Shown here: positions 39,964 through 51,257 of the stretch, piece after piece
Layout: every line of letters begins with the position of its first letter
Numbering within the stretch: the first letter of the stretch is position 1
Assembly (NCBI RefSeq): GCF_900103845.1
Contig: NZ_FNIJ01000009.1
Coordinates: 196,713-260,712, forward strand
Reading direction: 5' to 3'
DNA length: 64,000 nucleotides
DNA from: Pseudomonas jinjuensis
Lineage (GTDB): Bacteria; Pseudomonadota; Gammaproteobacteria; Pseudomonadales; Pseudomonadaceae
Position numbers and translations under genes: made by a program
The notes under the pieces: model-generated
Databases searched by the model: none
What the model was told of the DNA's origin: nothing
What the model saw: only the letters and a program-made list of their open reading frames with translations

Positions 39964-40271
39964 GATTCGAAAGCCCTCGGCACATGCCGGGGGCTTTTTC
40001 GTTTGGGCAGCTGGACTCTCACCAGGGACTGCGTCCCTGGTTATTCGGCCCTACGGGCCTCACCCCTCGGGGCCGCGCTGAAGCGCGTTCGGCTGACGCC
40101 GTCGAGTCCAGGTCGCGGAGCCAGATTCGAAAGCCCTCGGCACATGCCGGGGGCTTTTTCGTTTGGGCGGCTGGACTCTCACCAGGGACTGCGTCCCTGG
40201 TTATTCGGCCCTACGGGCCTCACCCCTTCGGGGCCGCGCTGAAGCCCGTTCGGCTGACGCCGTCGAGTCCA
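39944..40271. repeat. tandem 160-base repeat carrying the tRNA-Asn tail and its terminator
   Basis: Copy 1 runs from the last 20 bases of tRNA-Asn (39944) to 40103; copy 2 from 40104 to 40264; a third begins as GTCGAGTCCAG and stops. Copies are nearly identical, with one inserted T and a few changes. Each holds the tRNA 3' end, an intrinsic terminator (39971-39999 and 40131-40159), and about 100 bases of small palindromes. These are bounded by CTGGACTC and GAGTCCAG and include GGACTGCGTCC, GGCCCTACGGGCC and CCCCTCGGGG. No gene lies in this interval. Confidence 0.9.
39971..39999 (+). terminator. terminator of tRNA-Asn
   Basis: AGCCCTCGGCA-CA-TGCCGGGGGCT followed by TTTTT. An identical copy at 40131-40159 comes with the tandem repeat. 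Confidence 0.88.
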
Positions 40272-40274
40272 GTA

Positions 40275-40361
40275 GCGTAGGGTGGATGACGCTTTTTCAT
40301 CCACCATTCAGGCTTCGGCACGCGGGAATGGTGGATCGATGGAGCGTGATCCACCCTACGC
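40275..40361. repeat. Y-shaped palindromic repeat, GTAGGGTGGAT family (copy 3)
   Basis: Ends GCGTAGGGTGGAT and ATCCACCCTACGC pair. Two inner hairpins, GGTGGATGA...TCATCCACC and GGTGGATCGAT...GATCCACC, show the same three-arm plan as the other copies. It abuts the end of the tandem repeat. Confidence 0.85.
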
Positions 40362-40404
40362 GCGCTGCTCGTCGCTTACAGGCTCCTGCGTCCAAAGGCA
40401 GACA

Positions 40405-40435
40405 CAAAAAAGCCGGTCATCCCGACCGGCCTTTT
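40405..40435 (-). terminator. terminator after the second FimV-like gene
   Basis: AGCCGGTC-ATCC-CGACCGGC hairpin. Read leftward it is followed by TTTTTTGTG. Confidence 0.88.
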
Positions 40436-40453
40436 AGTACTCGTTCACCCGCC

Positions 40454-42616
40454 TCAGGCGATCTTCGCCAGCAGCTCGCGCGCCTCGGCGCTTTCCTCGG
40501 AGTCGCCGTTCTCGATGATCCGCTTGAGGATGACGTAGGCCTCGTCGAGGTTGCCCTCGTCGATGCAGCGGCGGGCGCGGTCGAGTTCGACGAGGAGTTC
40601 GTCGTGCTGGGAAGGCACTTCTTCCAGATCGCCGAGCAGATCGCTTTCCACCAGTTCGTCCTGCCGCCGGAACACGCCGGCCTGTTCGCTGCCCGGATCG
40701 AATTCGGTCACTTCCGGGAGTTCGAACAGATTGCTGGTGAAGTCTTCCGGCTCGGCCAGCCGTGCCGGGCTCTTGCGGCACAGCGGATTCTCCAGCGGGT
40801 TGTCCAGGTCGAGGCTATCCCAGTCGAGATCCCAGGAGACGTCGTCCAGCTCTTCCGCAACCTTTTCCGGCGGCCTGCCCTGGCTGGCGACAGCGGGCTC
40901 GTCGAGTTCCAGATCATCCCAGTCGGTCAATGGCTCGGGAGCCGTTTCCGCCTCCTCCACTTTCTCCACCCGGGGCTTTTCCACCGCAGCGGGGGCCTTC
41001 ACTTCGGTCGCCGCCTTCTGCAGGACCGGATAGCGCGCCACGATCTGCTCCACTTCCCGGCGATCGCCGCCCAGTTCCAGATATTCGCTCTCCTGCTCAT
41101 GGAAGCCGGATACGTCGCCCAGTTCCGCCAGCACGGTCATCAGCTTGACGCGCATGTCGAGGCGCTGCGGGCTCTGCGCGATGGACTCGCTCAGCATGTC
41201 GCGGGCGTGGCCGAAGCGACCGTAGGCGATGTAGATGTTGGCGCCCTCCAGGCCATCGGCGCTGGCCGTGGGCAGCCTGATCACAGTCGCATCGGCGACA
41301 GGCGCGGCAGCCGGGGCAGCCGGGGCACGGACGGGCGCAACGGCCGGCAAGGTCTCCACGACGGGCAACTGGAGCTGGAGACGGGTCTGCACGGGCTCTT
41401 CCCGCACCGGCTCAGGCTCCCTGACCTGCTGCGCCAGCGGAGCGCCATCCGGTTCGCCCTGGCGCCGGTGACGGGCCAGGAGCAGTCCGCCGAGCAGGGC
41501 CAGCAGGCCCCCGACGGTCAGCCAGCGCCAGCCGATCGGCGGCTCCGCGGCGGCTTCGGCCACCGCCGGCTTCGCCGCAGCCTCCACGGGGGCGGCACTC
41601 GGCGTCACCGCAGGCGCAGCGGCCTGGGCCTTCGCAGCTGCGGCCGCGTCAGCCTGACGCCGCTGCACTTCGGCCTGCAGCGTCTGAATCTGCTGGTCGC
41701 GCGCTTCCAGCGCCTTCTGCAGGGCATCCAGCTGCTGCGCCATGCTGTCCAGGCGTTCGTTCAGCTCTGTGCGCTCCGCGGAAAGCCCGGTCAGCTCGGC
41801 CTTCACCTGGGCATCCGCTGCCGGAACCGCGGGCGCCGCTGCTACCTCGGCGGGCCGGGCTGCCACGGGCGGGGCGACGGCCGGGACAGCCTGCGGCGGC
41901 GCAGCCGGCGCCTGGCGGCCAGCGGGCAGTACCAGGGTCTGCCCTACCCTCAGCCGGTGGGCATCGCCGCCGATGAATGCCTGCGGGTTGAGCTGGTAGA
42001 TGTCCGCCATCAGCTGCTTGTGCTGCGCGCCGCTGGCGCCAAGCCGCGAGGCGATCCTCCACAGCGTATCGTTGCGCACGGTGAGGTAGCGCCCTTCGCT
42101 CGCGACGGCAGGTTCGCCCTGCACGGCGGGATGGAACGCTGCCGGCCGCTCCCGGACAGGCTGCGGTGAAGCGATCCTGTAGGGTTCGCTGGCGACGGAA
42201 CGGGTCGCCACCGGAGCATATTCCGGCGGATCGAAGAGCAGCGTGTATTCGCGCATCAGCCGGCCGTTCGGGCGCTCCACTTCCAGCAGGAAGTTCAGGT
42301 AGGGCTCGCGCACCGGCTGGGTCGAGGTCACCCGGATGTAACCCCGGCCACCGCGGATGACCGGGGTGAAGCGCAGGTCATTGAGGAACAGGAAGCGCTC
42401 CACGCCCGCCTGCTGGAACGAGGCTTCGCTCGCCAGCCTGGCGATCAGTTCGTCAGTGCTCAGGTTGCCCACCTGCAGCAGCTCGATGTCGGCGCTCAGC
42501 GGCTGGTTCAGCGCGGAATGCAGGGTGACGTCGCCGAGGCCGAGGGAATATGCGTGGCCGGATACGGCCAGTGTGAGGGCGGCAAGCGCCAGAGGAATTC
42601 GCTTTTTCTTGTTCAT
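40454..42616 (-). CDS. FimV-like peptidoglycan-binding TPR protein (second copy in window)
   Basis: 720 residues with the same plan as FimV. A signal peptide is followed by the FimV N-terminal domain (LGLGDVTLHSALNQPLSADI) and LysM at about 178-228 (YLTVRNDTLWRIA). Then come a coiled coil at about 265-320, a membrane segment at about 362-382, a TPR region, an acidic linker and the FimV C-terminal cap (RARRCIDEGNLDEAY). Likely a polar or septal scaffold. The ATG at 42616 is preferred to a TTG just upstream. No pilus genes adjoin; the upstream neighbour is a MarR gene. Confidence 0.88.
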   Translation of the reverse strand: MNKKKRIPLALAALTLAVSGHAYSLGLGDVTLHSALNQPLSADIELLQVGNLSTDELIARLASEASFQQAGVERFLFLNDLRFTPVIRGGRGYIRVTSTQPVREPYLNFLLEVERPNGRLMREYTLLFDPPEYAPVATRSVASEPYRIASPQPVRERPAAFHPAVQGEPAVASEGRYLTVRNDTLWRIASRLGASGAQHKQLMADIYQLNPQAFIGGDAHRLRVGQTLVLPAGRQAPAAPPQAVPAVAPPVAARPAEVAAAPAVPAADAQVKAELTGLSAERTELNERLDSMAQQLDALQKALEARDQQIQTLQAEVQRRQADAAAAAKAQAAAPAVTPSAAPVEAAAKPAVAEAAAEPPIGWRWLTVGGLLALLGGLLLARHRRQGEPDGAPLAQQVREPEPVREEPVQTRLQLQLPVVETLPAVAPVRAPAAPAAAPVADATVIRLPTASADGLEGANIYIAYGRFGHARDMLSESIAQSPQRLDMRVKLMTVLAELGDVSGFHEQESEYLELGGDRREVEQIVARYPVLQKAATEVKAPAAVEKPRVEKVEEAETAPEPLTDWDDLELDEPAVASQGRPPEKVAEELDDVSWDLDWDSLDLDNPLENPLCRKSPARLAEPEDFTSNLFELPEVTEFDPGSEQAGVFRRQDELVESDLLGDLEEVPSQHDELLVELDRARRCIDEGNLDEAYVILKRIIENGDSEESAEARELLAKIA

Positions 42617-42884
42617 GACCCCCAACCCTCTTGTCCCGGATTCGCAGGCTTCCCGGCACTACTGGCGAAGGCCTGTGCCGGTACCACTCAATCATTGGAT
42701 TTTCCGACCGCAACCCCCACGAGCGTGAAAGCCCGTTGCTATCACGGCATAGGTGGGAAAGGCCGTGCGGTCAAGAAAACTCGTCAAAAAACCAACGAAC
42801 CCTCCAGGAAACCCGACGAGTTGCGGGCCTCACAAGAGGGTCGACGGAAAAATGACGTGCTACCGGCATAATGTGAAGGGGTTC

Positions 42885-43319
42885 TCAATTTTTCTCAAGA
42901 TTGGCGAGGATGCGCGCGAGAATCTTTTGACATAACGCAACCTCCTCTTCGGGGATTCCCTGCAGGACATCGTTGCGCACGTTGGCGGCGATGTTTTCGA
43001 TGTCGGCGATCAGCACATCGGCCTTGGGCGTCAGGCAGATGTGCTTGGCGCGCCGGTCCTCCGCCACCGCCTGGCGGCGCACCAGCCCCTGGGACTCCAG
43101 GCCGTCCAGCAGACGCGCCAGGGTCGGCCCCTCGACGCCCACCGACTGGGCCAGTTCGCGCTGGGTGGGGGAACGGGCATTGCGCGCGAGGTGCAGCAGG
43201 ACCAGCCAGCGCGCCTGGGACAGGCCGAGATGGCTGAGACGGCGGTCGAGTTCCGCCCGCCAGGCCCGCGAGGCCTGGGCAAGCTGGGTTCCGAAGTAGT
43301 GCTTGTCGTTGTCTGGCAT
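42885..43319 (-). CDS. MarR-family transcriptional regulator
   Basis: 144 residues, winged helix with SPTQRELAQSVGVEGPTLARLLDGLESQGLV (about 45-75), SlyA-like. About 270 bases separate it from the FimV-like gene downstream, so the target is open. An array of TTAGC/GCTAA half-sites lies directly upstream and is a natural autoregulatory operator. Confidence 0.9.
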   Translation of the reverse strand: MPDNDKHYFGTQLAQASRAWRAELDRRLSHLGLSQARWLVLLHLARNARSPTQRELAQSVGVEGPTLARLLDGLESQGLVRRQAVAEDRRAKHICLTPKADVLIADIENIAANVRNDVLQGIPEEEVALCQKILARILANLEKN

Positions 43320-43336
43320 TGTGGAAGCGACTTCAG

Positions 43337-43369
43337 GCTAATTGATTTAGCTAATTATTAGCGTGCTAA
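43337..43369. promoter_or_regulatory. MarR operator array
   Basis: Alternating half-sites make three overlapping dyads: GCTAA-N5-TTAGC (43337-43351), GCTAA-TTA-TTAGC (43350-43362) and TTAGC-GT-GCTAA (43358-43369). The palindrome TTAGCTAA is at 43347-43354. Lies just before the MarR gene, where its promoter should be. Confidence 0.65.
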
Positions 43370-43423
43370 TCAAGGCCGCACAATGTCAATTTGTCGCAGA
43401 CTGTATCGTGAGATAACCGTTCG

Positions 43424-45571
<2,148 letters not shown>

Positions 45572-45726
45572 GGGGGACTCCGAATCGAAGCCGCGCATTA
45601 TACGCAAGGTGCTCCATTCGTTTGTCGCATGTCATCGCAAAGCGCGTCGCCAGGGCTCCGGCCTTTTGCCCGCGGGCCCCGGAGGGACTACAATTCAGGC
45701 CCGCATCCCCTCCGAGGTAGTAGCCG

Positions 45727-46314
45727 ATGTCCTTCCACGAACAGCTGTCCCGCCTGCAAGCCTTCCTCGATGCAGACGATCTGCACGAAGAAGCCTTGGA
45801 CTACGTGGCGGCACACGGTTACCTGACCGCCCTGGCGATCTGCCCGGACGAAGTTCCGGAGCGCGAGTGGATCGACGCCCTGTTCGCCGAGCCGCCGCAC
45901 TATCGCAGCGACGAGGAACGTGCGGAGATCGAGAGCACCCTGGTGCTGCTCAAGGGCCACATCACCCGCATGCTCGCCAGCGACGAGGAAGTGGAGCTTC
46001 CCTGCGACCCGGAACTCGGCCCGGACCCGGACGATTCCGACATCCGCGGCTGGTGCATCGGCTTCATGGAAGGCGTGTTCCTCCGCGAGGCGGTGTGGTT
46101 CGAGCAGGCCGAGGAGGAAGTCAGCGAGCTGCTGCTGCCGATCATGGTCGGTTCGGGGCTGTTCGACGAACAGCCGGAGTTCGAGGAAATCGCCCGCGAC
46201 CGCCATCTGGTCGACGACATGGTGGCGCAGATCCCCGAGCTGCTGACCAACCTGTTCCTGCTCTGCCAGGCCCCGGAAGAGAAACCCGCCCTGCTCAAGC
46301 CACGCCATCACTAA
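45727..46314 (+). CDS. UPF0149 family protein (YgfB/YecA-like)
   Basis: 195 residues, acidic and helical, with LTALAICPDEVPEREWIDALFAE and DIRGWCIGFMEGVFLREAVW typical of UPF0149. No SEC-C zinc tail (CxCxnC) is present. Function not established for this member; a P. aeruginosa YgfB relative has been tied to antibiotic response, but this may be a different paralogue. Its stop codon is followed at once by the next gene. Confidence 0.85.
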   Translation: MSFHEQLSRLQAFLDADDLHEEALDYVAAHGYLTALAICPDEVPEREWIDALFAEPPHYRSDEERAEIESTLVLLKGHITRMLASDEEVELPCDPELGPDPDDSDIRGWCIGFMEGVFLREAVWFEQAEEEVSELLLPIMVGSGLFDEQPEFEEIARDRHLVDDMVAQIPELLTNLFLLCQAPEEKPALLKPRHH

Positions 46315-46707
46315 GTGGAAATCCGCCGTCCCACCCAGGTCTGGGTGCGCTACTGTCTGCTCGGCGTCGGCTGGCTCAGCGTCGTCCTCGGCGTGATCGG
46401 CATCTTCCTGCCAATCCTGCCGACCACGCCATTCCTGCTGCTCGCGGCTGCGTGCTTCATGCGCAGCTCGCAGCGTTTCTACGACTGGCTGGTCGGCCAC
46501 CCCAGGCTCGGCCCGTGGATTCGCGACTACCTCGACGGCGAAGGCATTCCGCTGAAGGGCAAGGTCTATACCCTGCTGCTGATGTGGACCAGCATCGGCT
46601 TCTCCTGCTACCTCATCCGCCGCCCGCTGGCCTGGGCGTTCATGCTGACCAGCGCGACGCTGGTGTCGATCTACATCCTGCGCTTGAAGACCCGCGAGAT
46701 TCGCTGA
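46315..46707 (+). CDS. DUF454 family inner membrane protein (YbaN-like)
   Basis: 130 residues with about three or four hydrophobic segments and the DUF454 signature region GVIGIFLPILPTTPFLLLAAACFMRSSQRF. Starts at GTG directly after the UPF0149 stop codon (TAAGTG), so translation is coupled. Function unknown. Ends just before a cluster of palindromic repeats. Confidence 0.85.
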   Translation: MEIRRPTQVWVRYCLLGVGWLSVVLGVIGIFLPILPTTPFLLLAAACFMRSSQRFYDWLVGHPRLGPWIRDYLDGEGIPLKGKVYTLLLMWTSIGFSCYLIRRPLAWAFMLTSATLVSIYILRLKTREIR

Positions 46708-46730
46708 GGCCCCTACACGGTCGTGCTCTT

Positions 46731-46928
46731 CGTAGGAGCGAGCTTGCTCGCGAATGGTCTCGTAGGACGCGGGAGCGTGGGAACGATGAAGATTCGCCCT
46801 ACGCGCAAAGCCCACCTGTAGGAGCGGGCCATGCCCGCGACCCTCCGCCATTGTCGCGCGCATGGCGCGCTTGTATGGCGTCCGTGCACCGCATGAACGC
46901 CTCGTTCGCGAGCAAGCTCGCTCCTACG
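46731..46928. repeat. paired REP elements between convergent genes; right arm holds the mexN stop codon
   Basis: The 24 bases at 46731-46754 are a perfect inverted match to 46905-46928 (arm begins CGTAGGAGCGAGC). Between them are another half-element at 46816-46842 (TGTAGGAGCGGGCCATGCCC) and CGCGCGCATGGCGCGC-type palindromes. The TAG that ends mexN (46924-46926) lies inside the right arm. Confidence 0.85.
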
Positions 46929-49900
46929 GGGTCGGTTCCTCCACCGGCGCCTGCTGTCCCCGATGGAACACCCGGTCCAGCGCCAGGTACACCACCGGCG
47001 TGCTGAACAGCGTCAGCATCTGGCTCACCAGCAGTCCGCCGAATACCGCGATGCCCAGCGGCTGGCGCAGTTCCGAGCCGGTGCCGAAGCCGATCATCAG
47101 CGGAATCGCCCCGAGCATGGCCGCCAGGGTGGTCATCATGATCGGCCGGAAGCGCGCCAGGCAGGCCTCGCGGATCGCCTCGGGCGGCGCCAGACCGCGC
47201 TGGCGCTGGGCGGCCAGGGCGAAGTCGATCATCAGGATGCCGTTCTTCTTGACGATGCCGATCAGCAGCACGATGCCGATCAGCGCCATCACCGAGAATT
47301 CCTGCCCCCAGGCCCAGAGCATCAGCACCGCGCCGATCCCCGCCGAAGGCAGCGTGGACAGGATGGTCAGCGGGTGCACGAAGCTCTCGTAGAGCACGCC
47401 GAGGATGATGTACACCGCCACCAGCGCGGCGAGGATCAGCAGCGGCTGGGTCGCCAGCGCGCTCTGGAAGGCCCGCGCGGTGCCCTGGAAGGTGCCCATG
47501 ATGCTGGACGGCATGCCGATCTCCTGCTGCACCCGTTCCACCAGCTTCACCGCCTCGCCCAGCGGCATGCCTGTGGCCAGGTTGAACGACAGGTTCACCG
47601 CCGGCAGCATGCCGTTGTGGTTGATCAGCAGCGGCCCGGAGCGCGCCGGCGTGACCCGGGCGATGGCCGACAGCGGGACCATCTCGCCGGTCAGCGGCGA
47701 ACGCAGGTGGAACCACTCCAGGCTCTCCGCCCGCCCGCGCTGGCGCGGGTCCAGTTCGAGGATCACCTTGTACTGGCTGACCTCGGTCTGGTACTCGCCG
47801 ACCTGGCGCTGGCCAAAGGCGTCGTAGAGGGTCTGGCTGACATCCTCGGCGTTCAGGCCGAAGCGCGCCGCCGCCACCCGGTCGATGTCCAGCGCGGTGA
47901 CGCTGGCGCCCACCTGCAGGTCGTTGGAAACGTCGCGCAGGCCCGGCTCGTCCTTCAGCCGCTCGGTCAGGCGCTGCGCCCACAGCGCCAGCCGGGTGCT
48001 GTCGTTGCTGCGCAGGGCGTACTGGTAGAGGGTGCGCACCGGGCCGGTGCTGAGGTTGATGTCCTGCCCCGCGCGCAGGTAGAGGACGATGCCCGGCACC
48101 CTGGCCAGTTGCGGGCGCAGCCGGTCGATGAACTCGCCCACCGAGGCGTCGCGGTCGCGGCGGTCCTTGAGGACGATCCAGAAGCGCCCGTTGGCCAGGG
48201 TCTGGCTGCCGCCGGTGACGCCGATGGCGTGGTTGTAGCTGAGCACCGCCGGATCGCGGGCGACGATTTCCGCCAGTTGCCGGTGCTTCTCCTGCATGTC
48301 CGAGTAGGACACGTCCTCGGCGGCCTGGCTGGTGCCGAACACGAACGCCGTGTCCTGCAGCGGGAAGAAGCCCTTGGGGATGCCGACGTAGCCCGCCACC
48401 GCGAGCGCCACGGTGAGGCCGAAGCCGACCAGCACCAGCCGCTGGTGGCCCAGCGACCAGTCCAGCGCACGCTCGTAGCCGGCCAGCAGCCAGCCGTTCA
48501 GGCCGCGCCGGTCATGGCCGGGCGGGCTGCCCATGAAGCGCGAGGCGAGCATCGGCGCCAGGGTCAGCGCCGCCAGCACCGAGATCAGGATCGCCACCGT
48601 CACGCTGAGGGCGAACTCGCGGAACAGCCGGCCGACGATGCCGCCCATGAACAGCAGCGGAATGAACGCGGCGATCAGCGAGAAGCTGATGGAAATCACC
48701 GTGAAGCCGATTTCCGCCGCGCCCTGCAGCGCCGCCTCCAGCCGCGACTGGCCGCGCTCCAGGTGGCGATGGATGTTCTCCACCACCACGATGGCGTCGT
48801 CGACGATGAAGCCGACCGCGATGATCAGCGCCACCAGGGTCAGGTTGTTGAGGGTGAAGCCGAGCAGGTACATCGCCGCGAAACTGGCGGAGAGCGATAC
48901 CGCCAGCACCGTGGCGACGATCAGGGTGGCGGACAGCTGGCGGAGGAACAGCCCCATCACCAGGATCACCAGGGCGATGCTGACCAGCAGGGTCAGCTCC
49001 ACCTCGTGCAGCGAGGCGCGGATGGTCCGCGTGCGGTCGTTGAGCACGTCCACCTCGACGCTCGCCGGGAGCATCTCGCGCAGGCGCGGCAGGGCCGCCT
49101 GGATGGCGTCGGACACCTCGACGATGTTCGCCCCCGGCTGGCGCAGCACCACCAGCGCCACGCCCGGCTGGCCGTTGGGCCAGGACTTCACGTAGTCGTC
49201 CTCGGGAGCGGAGACGATGCGCGCCACGTCCCGGAGGAACACCGGCGCGCCCTCGCGATAGGCGACCACCAGATGGTCGTACTCGGCCGGGCTGAACAGC
49301 TGGTCGTTGGCCGCCAGGGTGGACACCCTGCCCTCGCCGAACAGCGCGCCCTTGGCCAGGTTGATGCTCGCCGCCTGCAGCGACTGGCGCAGGTCGGCGA
49401 GGGTCAGGCGGTAGGCGGCGAGCTTCTCCGGCTGCGCCTGGATGCGGATCGCCGGACGCTGCAGGCCGGCCAGGAAGATCTGCCCCACGCCGCGGATCTG
49501 GCTGAGCTGGCGGGCCAGCAACACCTCCGCGTAATCGCTCAGCTCGATCAGCGGCATCATCCTGGAGTTGACCCGCAGGATCATCACCGGGCTCTCCGCC
49601 GGGTTGATCTTGCGCCAGGTCGGCAGGTTCGGCATGTCCGCCGGCAGGCGTCCGGCGGCGGCGTTGATCGCGGCCTGGACTTCCTGGGCGGCGACGTCGA
49701 TGTCCTTCTCCAGGTCGAACTGCAGGGTCAGGTTGGTGGAGCCGAGGGCGCTGGTGGAGACCATCTCGCTGATCCCGGGGATGGCGCTGAACTGCACCTC
49801 CAGCGGCGTCGCCACCGACGAGGCCATGGTTTCCGGGCTGGCCCCGGGCAGCAGGGCGTTGATCTGGATGGTCGGGAAATCCACCTGCGGCAGCGGCGCC

Positions 49901-50013
49901 ACGCCAAGGCGGAGAAAGGCCAGCAGGCCCAGCAGCAGCGAGGCGATGGTGAGCAGCACGGTGGCGATCGGATGGCGCACGCACCAGCCGGACATGCCGA
50001 TCCGCGCGTTCAC
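46924..50013 (-). CDS. mexN: RND multidrug efflux transporter, MexN-like
   Basis: 1029 residues, HAE1-type RND pump with 12 membrane segments, two large periplasmic loops, and proton-relay aspartates in FIVDDAIVVVENIHRH. It most resembles the MdtB/MdtC/MuxB group. Starts at GTG overlapping the adaptor gene stop by four bases. The pump-adaptor pair without an outer-membrane channel, next to lapG/lapD, matches P. aeruginosa mexMN (from memory PA1435-PA1436), which uses OprM. Its stop codon sits within a REP element. Confidence 0.88.
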   Translation of the reverse strand: MNARIGMSGWCVRHPIATVLLTIASLLLGLLAFLRLGVAPLPQVDFPTIQINALLPGASPETMASSVATPLEVQFSAIPGISEMVSTSALGSTNLTLQFDLEKDIDVAAQEVQAAINAAAGRLPADMPNLPTWRKINPAESPVMILRVNSRMMPLIELSDYAEVLLARQLSQIRGVGQIFLAGLQRPAIRIQAQPEKLAAYRLTLADLRQSLQAASINLAKGALFGEGRVSTLAANDQLFSPAEYDHLVVAYREGAPVFLRDVARIVSAPEDDYVKSWPNGQPGVALVVLRQPGANIVEVSDAIQAALPRLREMLPASVEVDVLNDRTRTIRASLHEVELTLLVSIALVILVMGLFLRQLSATLIVATVLAVSLSASFAAMYLLGFTLNNLTLVALIIAVGFIVDDAIVVVENIHRHLERGQSRLEAALQGAAEIGFTVISISFSLIAAFIPLLFMGGIVGRLFREFALSVTVAILISVLAALTLAPMLASRFMGSPPGHDRRGLNGWLLAGYERALDWSLGHQRLVLVGFGLTVALAVAGYVGIPKGFFPLQDTAFVFGTSQAAEDVSYSDMQEKHRQLAEIVARDPAVLSYNHAIGVTGGSQTLANGRFWIVLKDRRDRDASVGEFIDRLRPQLARVPGIVLYLRAGQDINLSTGPVRTLYQYALRSNDSTRLALWAQRLTERLKDEPGLRDVSNDLQVGASVTALDIDRVAAARFGLNAEDVSQTLYDAFGQRQVGEYQTEVSQYKVILELDPRQRGRAESLEWFHLRSPLTGEMVPLSAIARVTPARSGPLLINHNGMLPAVNLSFNLATGMPLGEAVKLVERVQQEIGMPSSIMGTFQGTARAFQSALATQPLLILAALVAVYIILGVLYESFVHPLTILSTLPSAGIGAVLMLWAWGQEFSVMALIGIVLLIGIVKKNGILMIDFALAAQRQRGLAPPEAIREACLARFRPIMMTTLAAMLGAIPLMIGFGTGSELRQPLGIAVFGGLLVSQMLTLFSTPVVYLALDRVFHRGQQAPVEEPTP

Positions 50014-51167
50014 GGCTGCGGCCTCTGCCCGGCCAGCGCCTGCGGCCCGCCGACGACCTCGACCCGTGCACCCGGCGTCAACCGCGAATGGCCGTCCAGC
50101 ACCACCTGGTCGCCCGCCGCCAGGCCCTCGACCACGCTGAGACCATCGACTTCCTGCACCACCCGCACCGGCACCGCCTCGACCCGGTCATCCTCCAGGC
50201 GATAGACGAAATTGCCCTCCAGCCCCCGGCGCACCGCCTTGCTCGGCAGCACCAGGCGGCCGCTGAGGATGCCGGCCTGCAGGCTGACGGCGACGAACTG
50301 CCCCGGCCACAGCCGCGATTCGGCGTTGTCGAACAGCGCACGCACGCGGATGGTGCCGGTGGAACTGGCGACCTGGTTGTCCAGGCTCTGCAGCCGCCCC
50401 TCCGCCAGCAACTGGCCGCCGTCGCGGGTGTAGGCGCTCACCGGCGTGGCGCCGCCAATCAGCGGATGCAGCAGCGGCAGGTTTTCCTGCGGCAGGGAGA
50501 ACACCACCGAGATCGGCGAAATCTGCGTCACGCTGAACAGCCCGGTGGCGTCGCCGACCCGCAGCAGGTTGCCGGGATCGACGTTGCGGATGCCCACCCG
50601 GCCGTTCACCGGCGAGGTGATGCGCGTATAGGACAGGCGCACCCGCTCGGCGTCGATCAGCGCCTGGTTGGATTTCAGCGTGGCGCGCAGCTGGGCGGCC
50701 TGGGCTTCCTGCTGGTCGAGTGTCTGCTTGGACACGGCACGGTCGGCATACAGCAGGCGGTAGCGCCGCAGGTCCTGCTCGACTATGCGCAGCTGCGCCT
50801 CGCTGTTCAGGCGCGACGCCTCGGCCTGGGCGATGGCGGCGGAAATCGCACGGTCGTCGATGGTCGCCAGCAGTTCGCCCTGTTTGACCAGTTCCCCCTC
50901 CTCCACCAGCACCCGGGTCAGCACGCCATCCACCTGGGTGCGCACCACCACGTTGTGCAGCGAGGTGACGGTGCCTATGCCGGACAACCGCTGGGCGACG
51001 TCCTGCCGCTCCACCCGCGCCAGCACCACCGGCACGCCGGGCGCCACCGCGGATGCCTGGGGCCGCGCCGGCTCACGCGCCAGCAGCCAGAAGGCCGTAG
51101 CTCCGACCACCGCCAGAAGCACCGCCAACGCCAGCCATCCCGCCTTGCCGATCCGCACACTGCGCAT
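50010..51167 (-). CDS. mexM: RND periplasmic adaptor (membrane fusion) protein, MexM-like
   Basis: 385 residues. N-terminal membrane anchor (GWLALAVLLAVVGATAFWLLA), then lipoyl, alpha-hairpin, beta-barrel and membrane-proximal domains typical of MdtA-like adaptors (VRTQVDGVLTRVLVEEGELVKQGELLATID). ATG at 51167 with GAGG eight bases upstream; an in-frame start 39 bases further out is less likely. Forms the MexMN-type pump with the next gene. A palindrome in the divergent region is a candidate repressor site. Confidence 0.87.
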   Translation of the reverse strand: MRSVRIGKAGWLALAVLLAVVGATAFWLLAREPARPQASAVAPGVPVVLARVERQDVAQRLSGIGTVTSLHNVVVRTQVDGVLTRVLVEEGELVKQGELLATIDDRAISAAIAQAEASRLNSEAQLRIVEQDLRRYRLLYADRAVSKQTLDQQEAQAAQLRATLKSNQALIDAERVRLSYTRITSPVNGRVGIRNVDPGNLLRVGDATGLFSVTQISPISVVFSLPQENLPLLHPLIGGATPVSAYTRDGGQLLAEGRLQSLDNQVASSTGTIRVRALFDNAESRLWPGQFVAVSLQAGILSGRLVLPSKAVRRGLEGNFVYRLEDDRVEAVPVRVVQEVDGLSVVEGLAAGDQVVLDGHSRLTPGARVEVVGGPQALAGQRPQP

Positions 51168-51257
51168 CCGTCCGACCTCGCCGAGTCCTTTTCCTGCACG
51201 CCGCAACCGAAAAAGTATTCCCCTTTATAGGCCGATCGACGCTGGCCGCGGATATTC

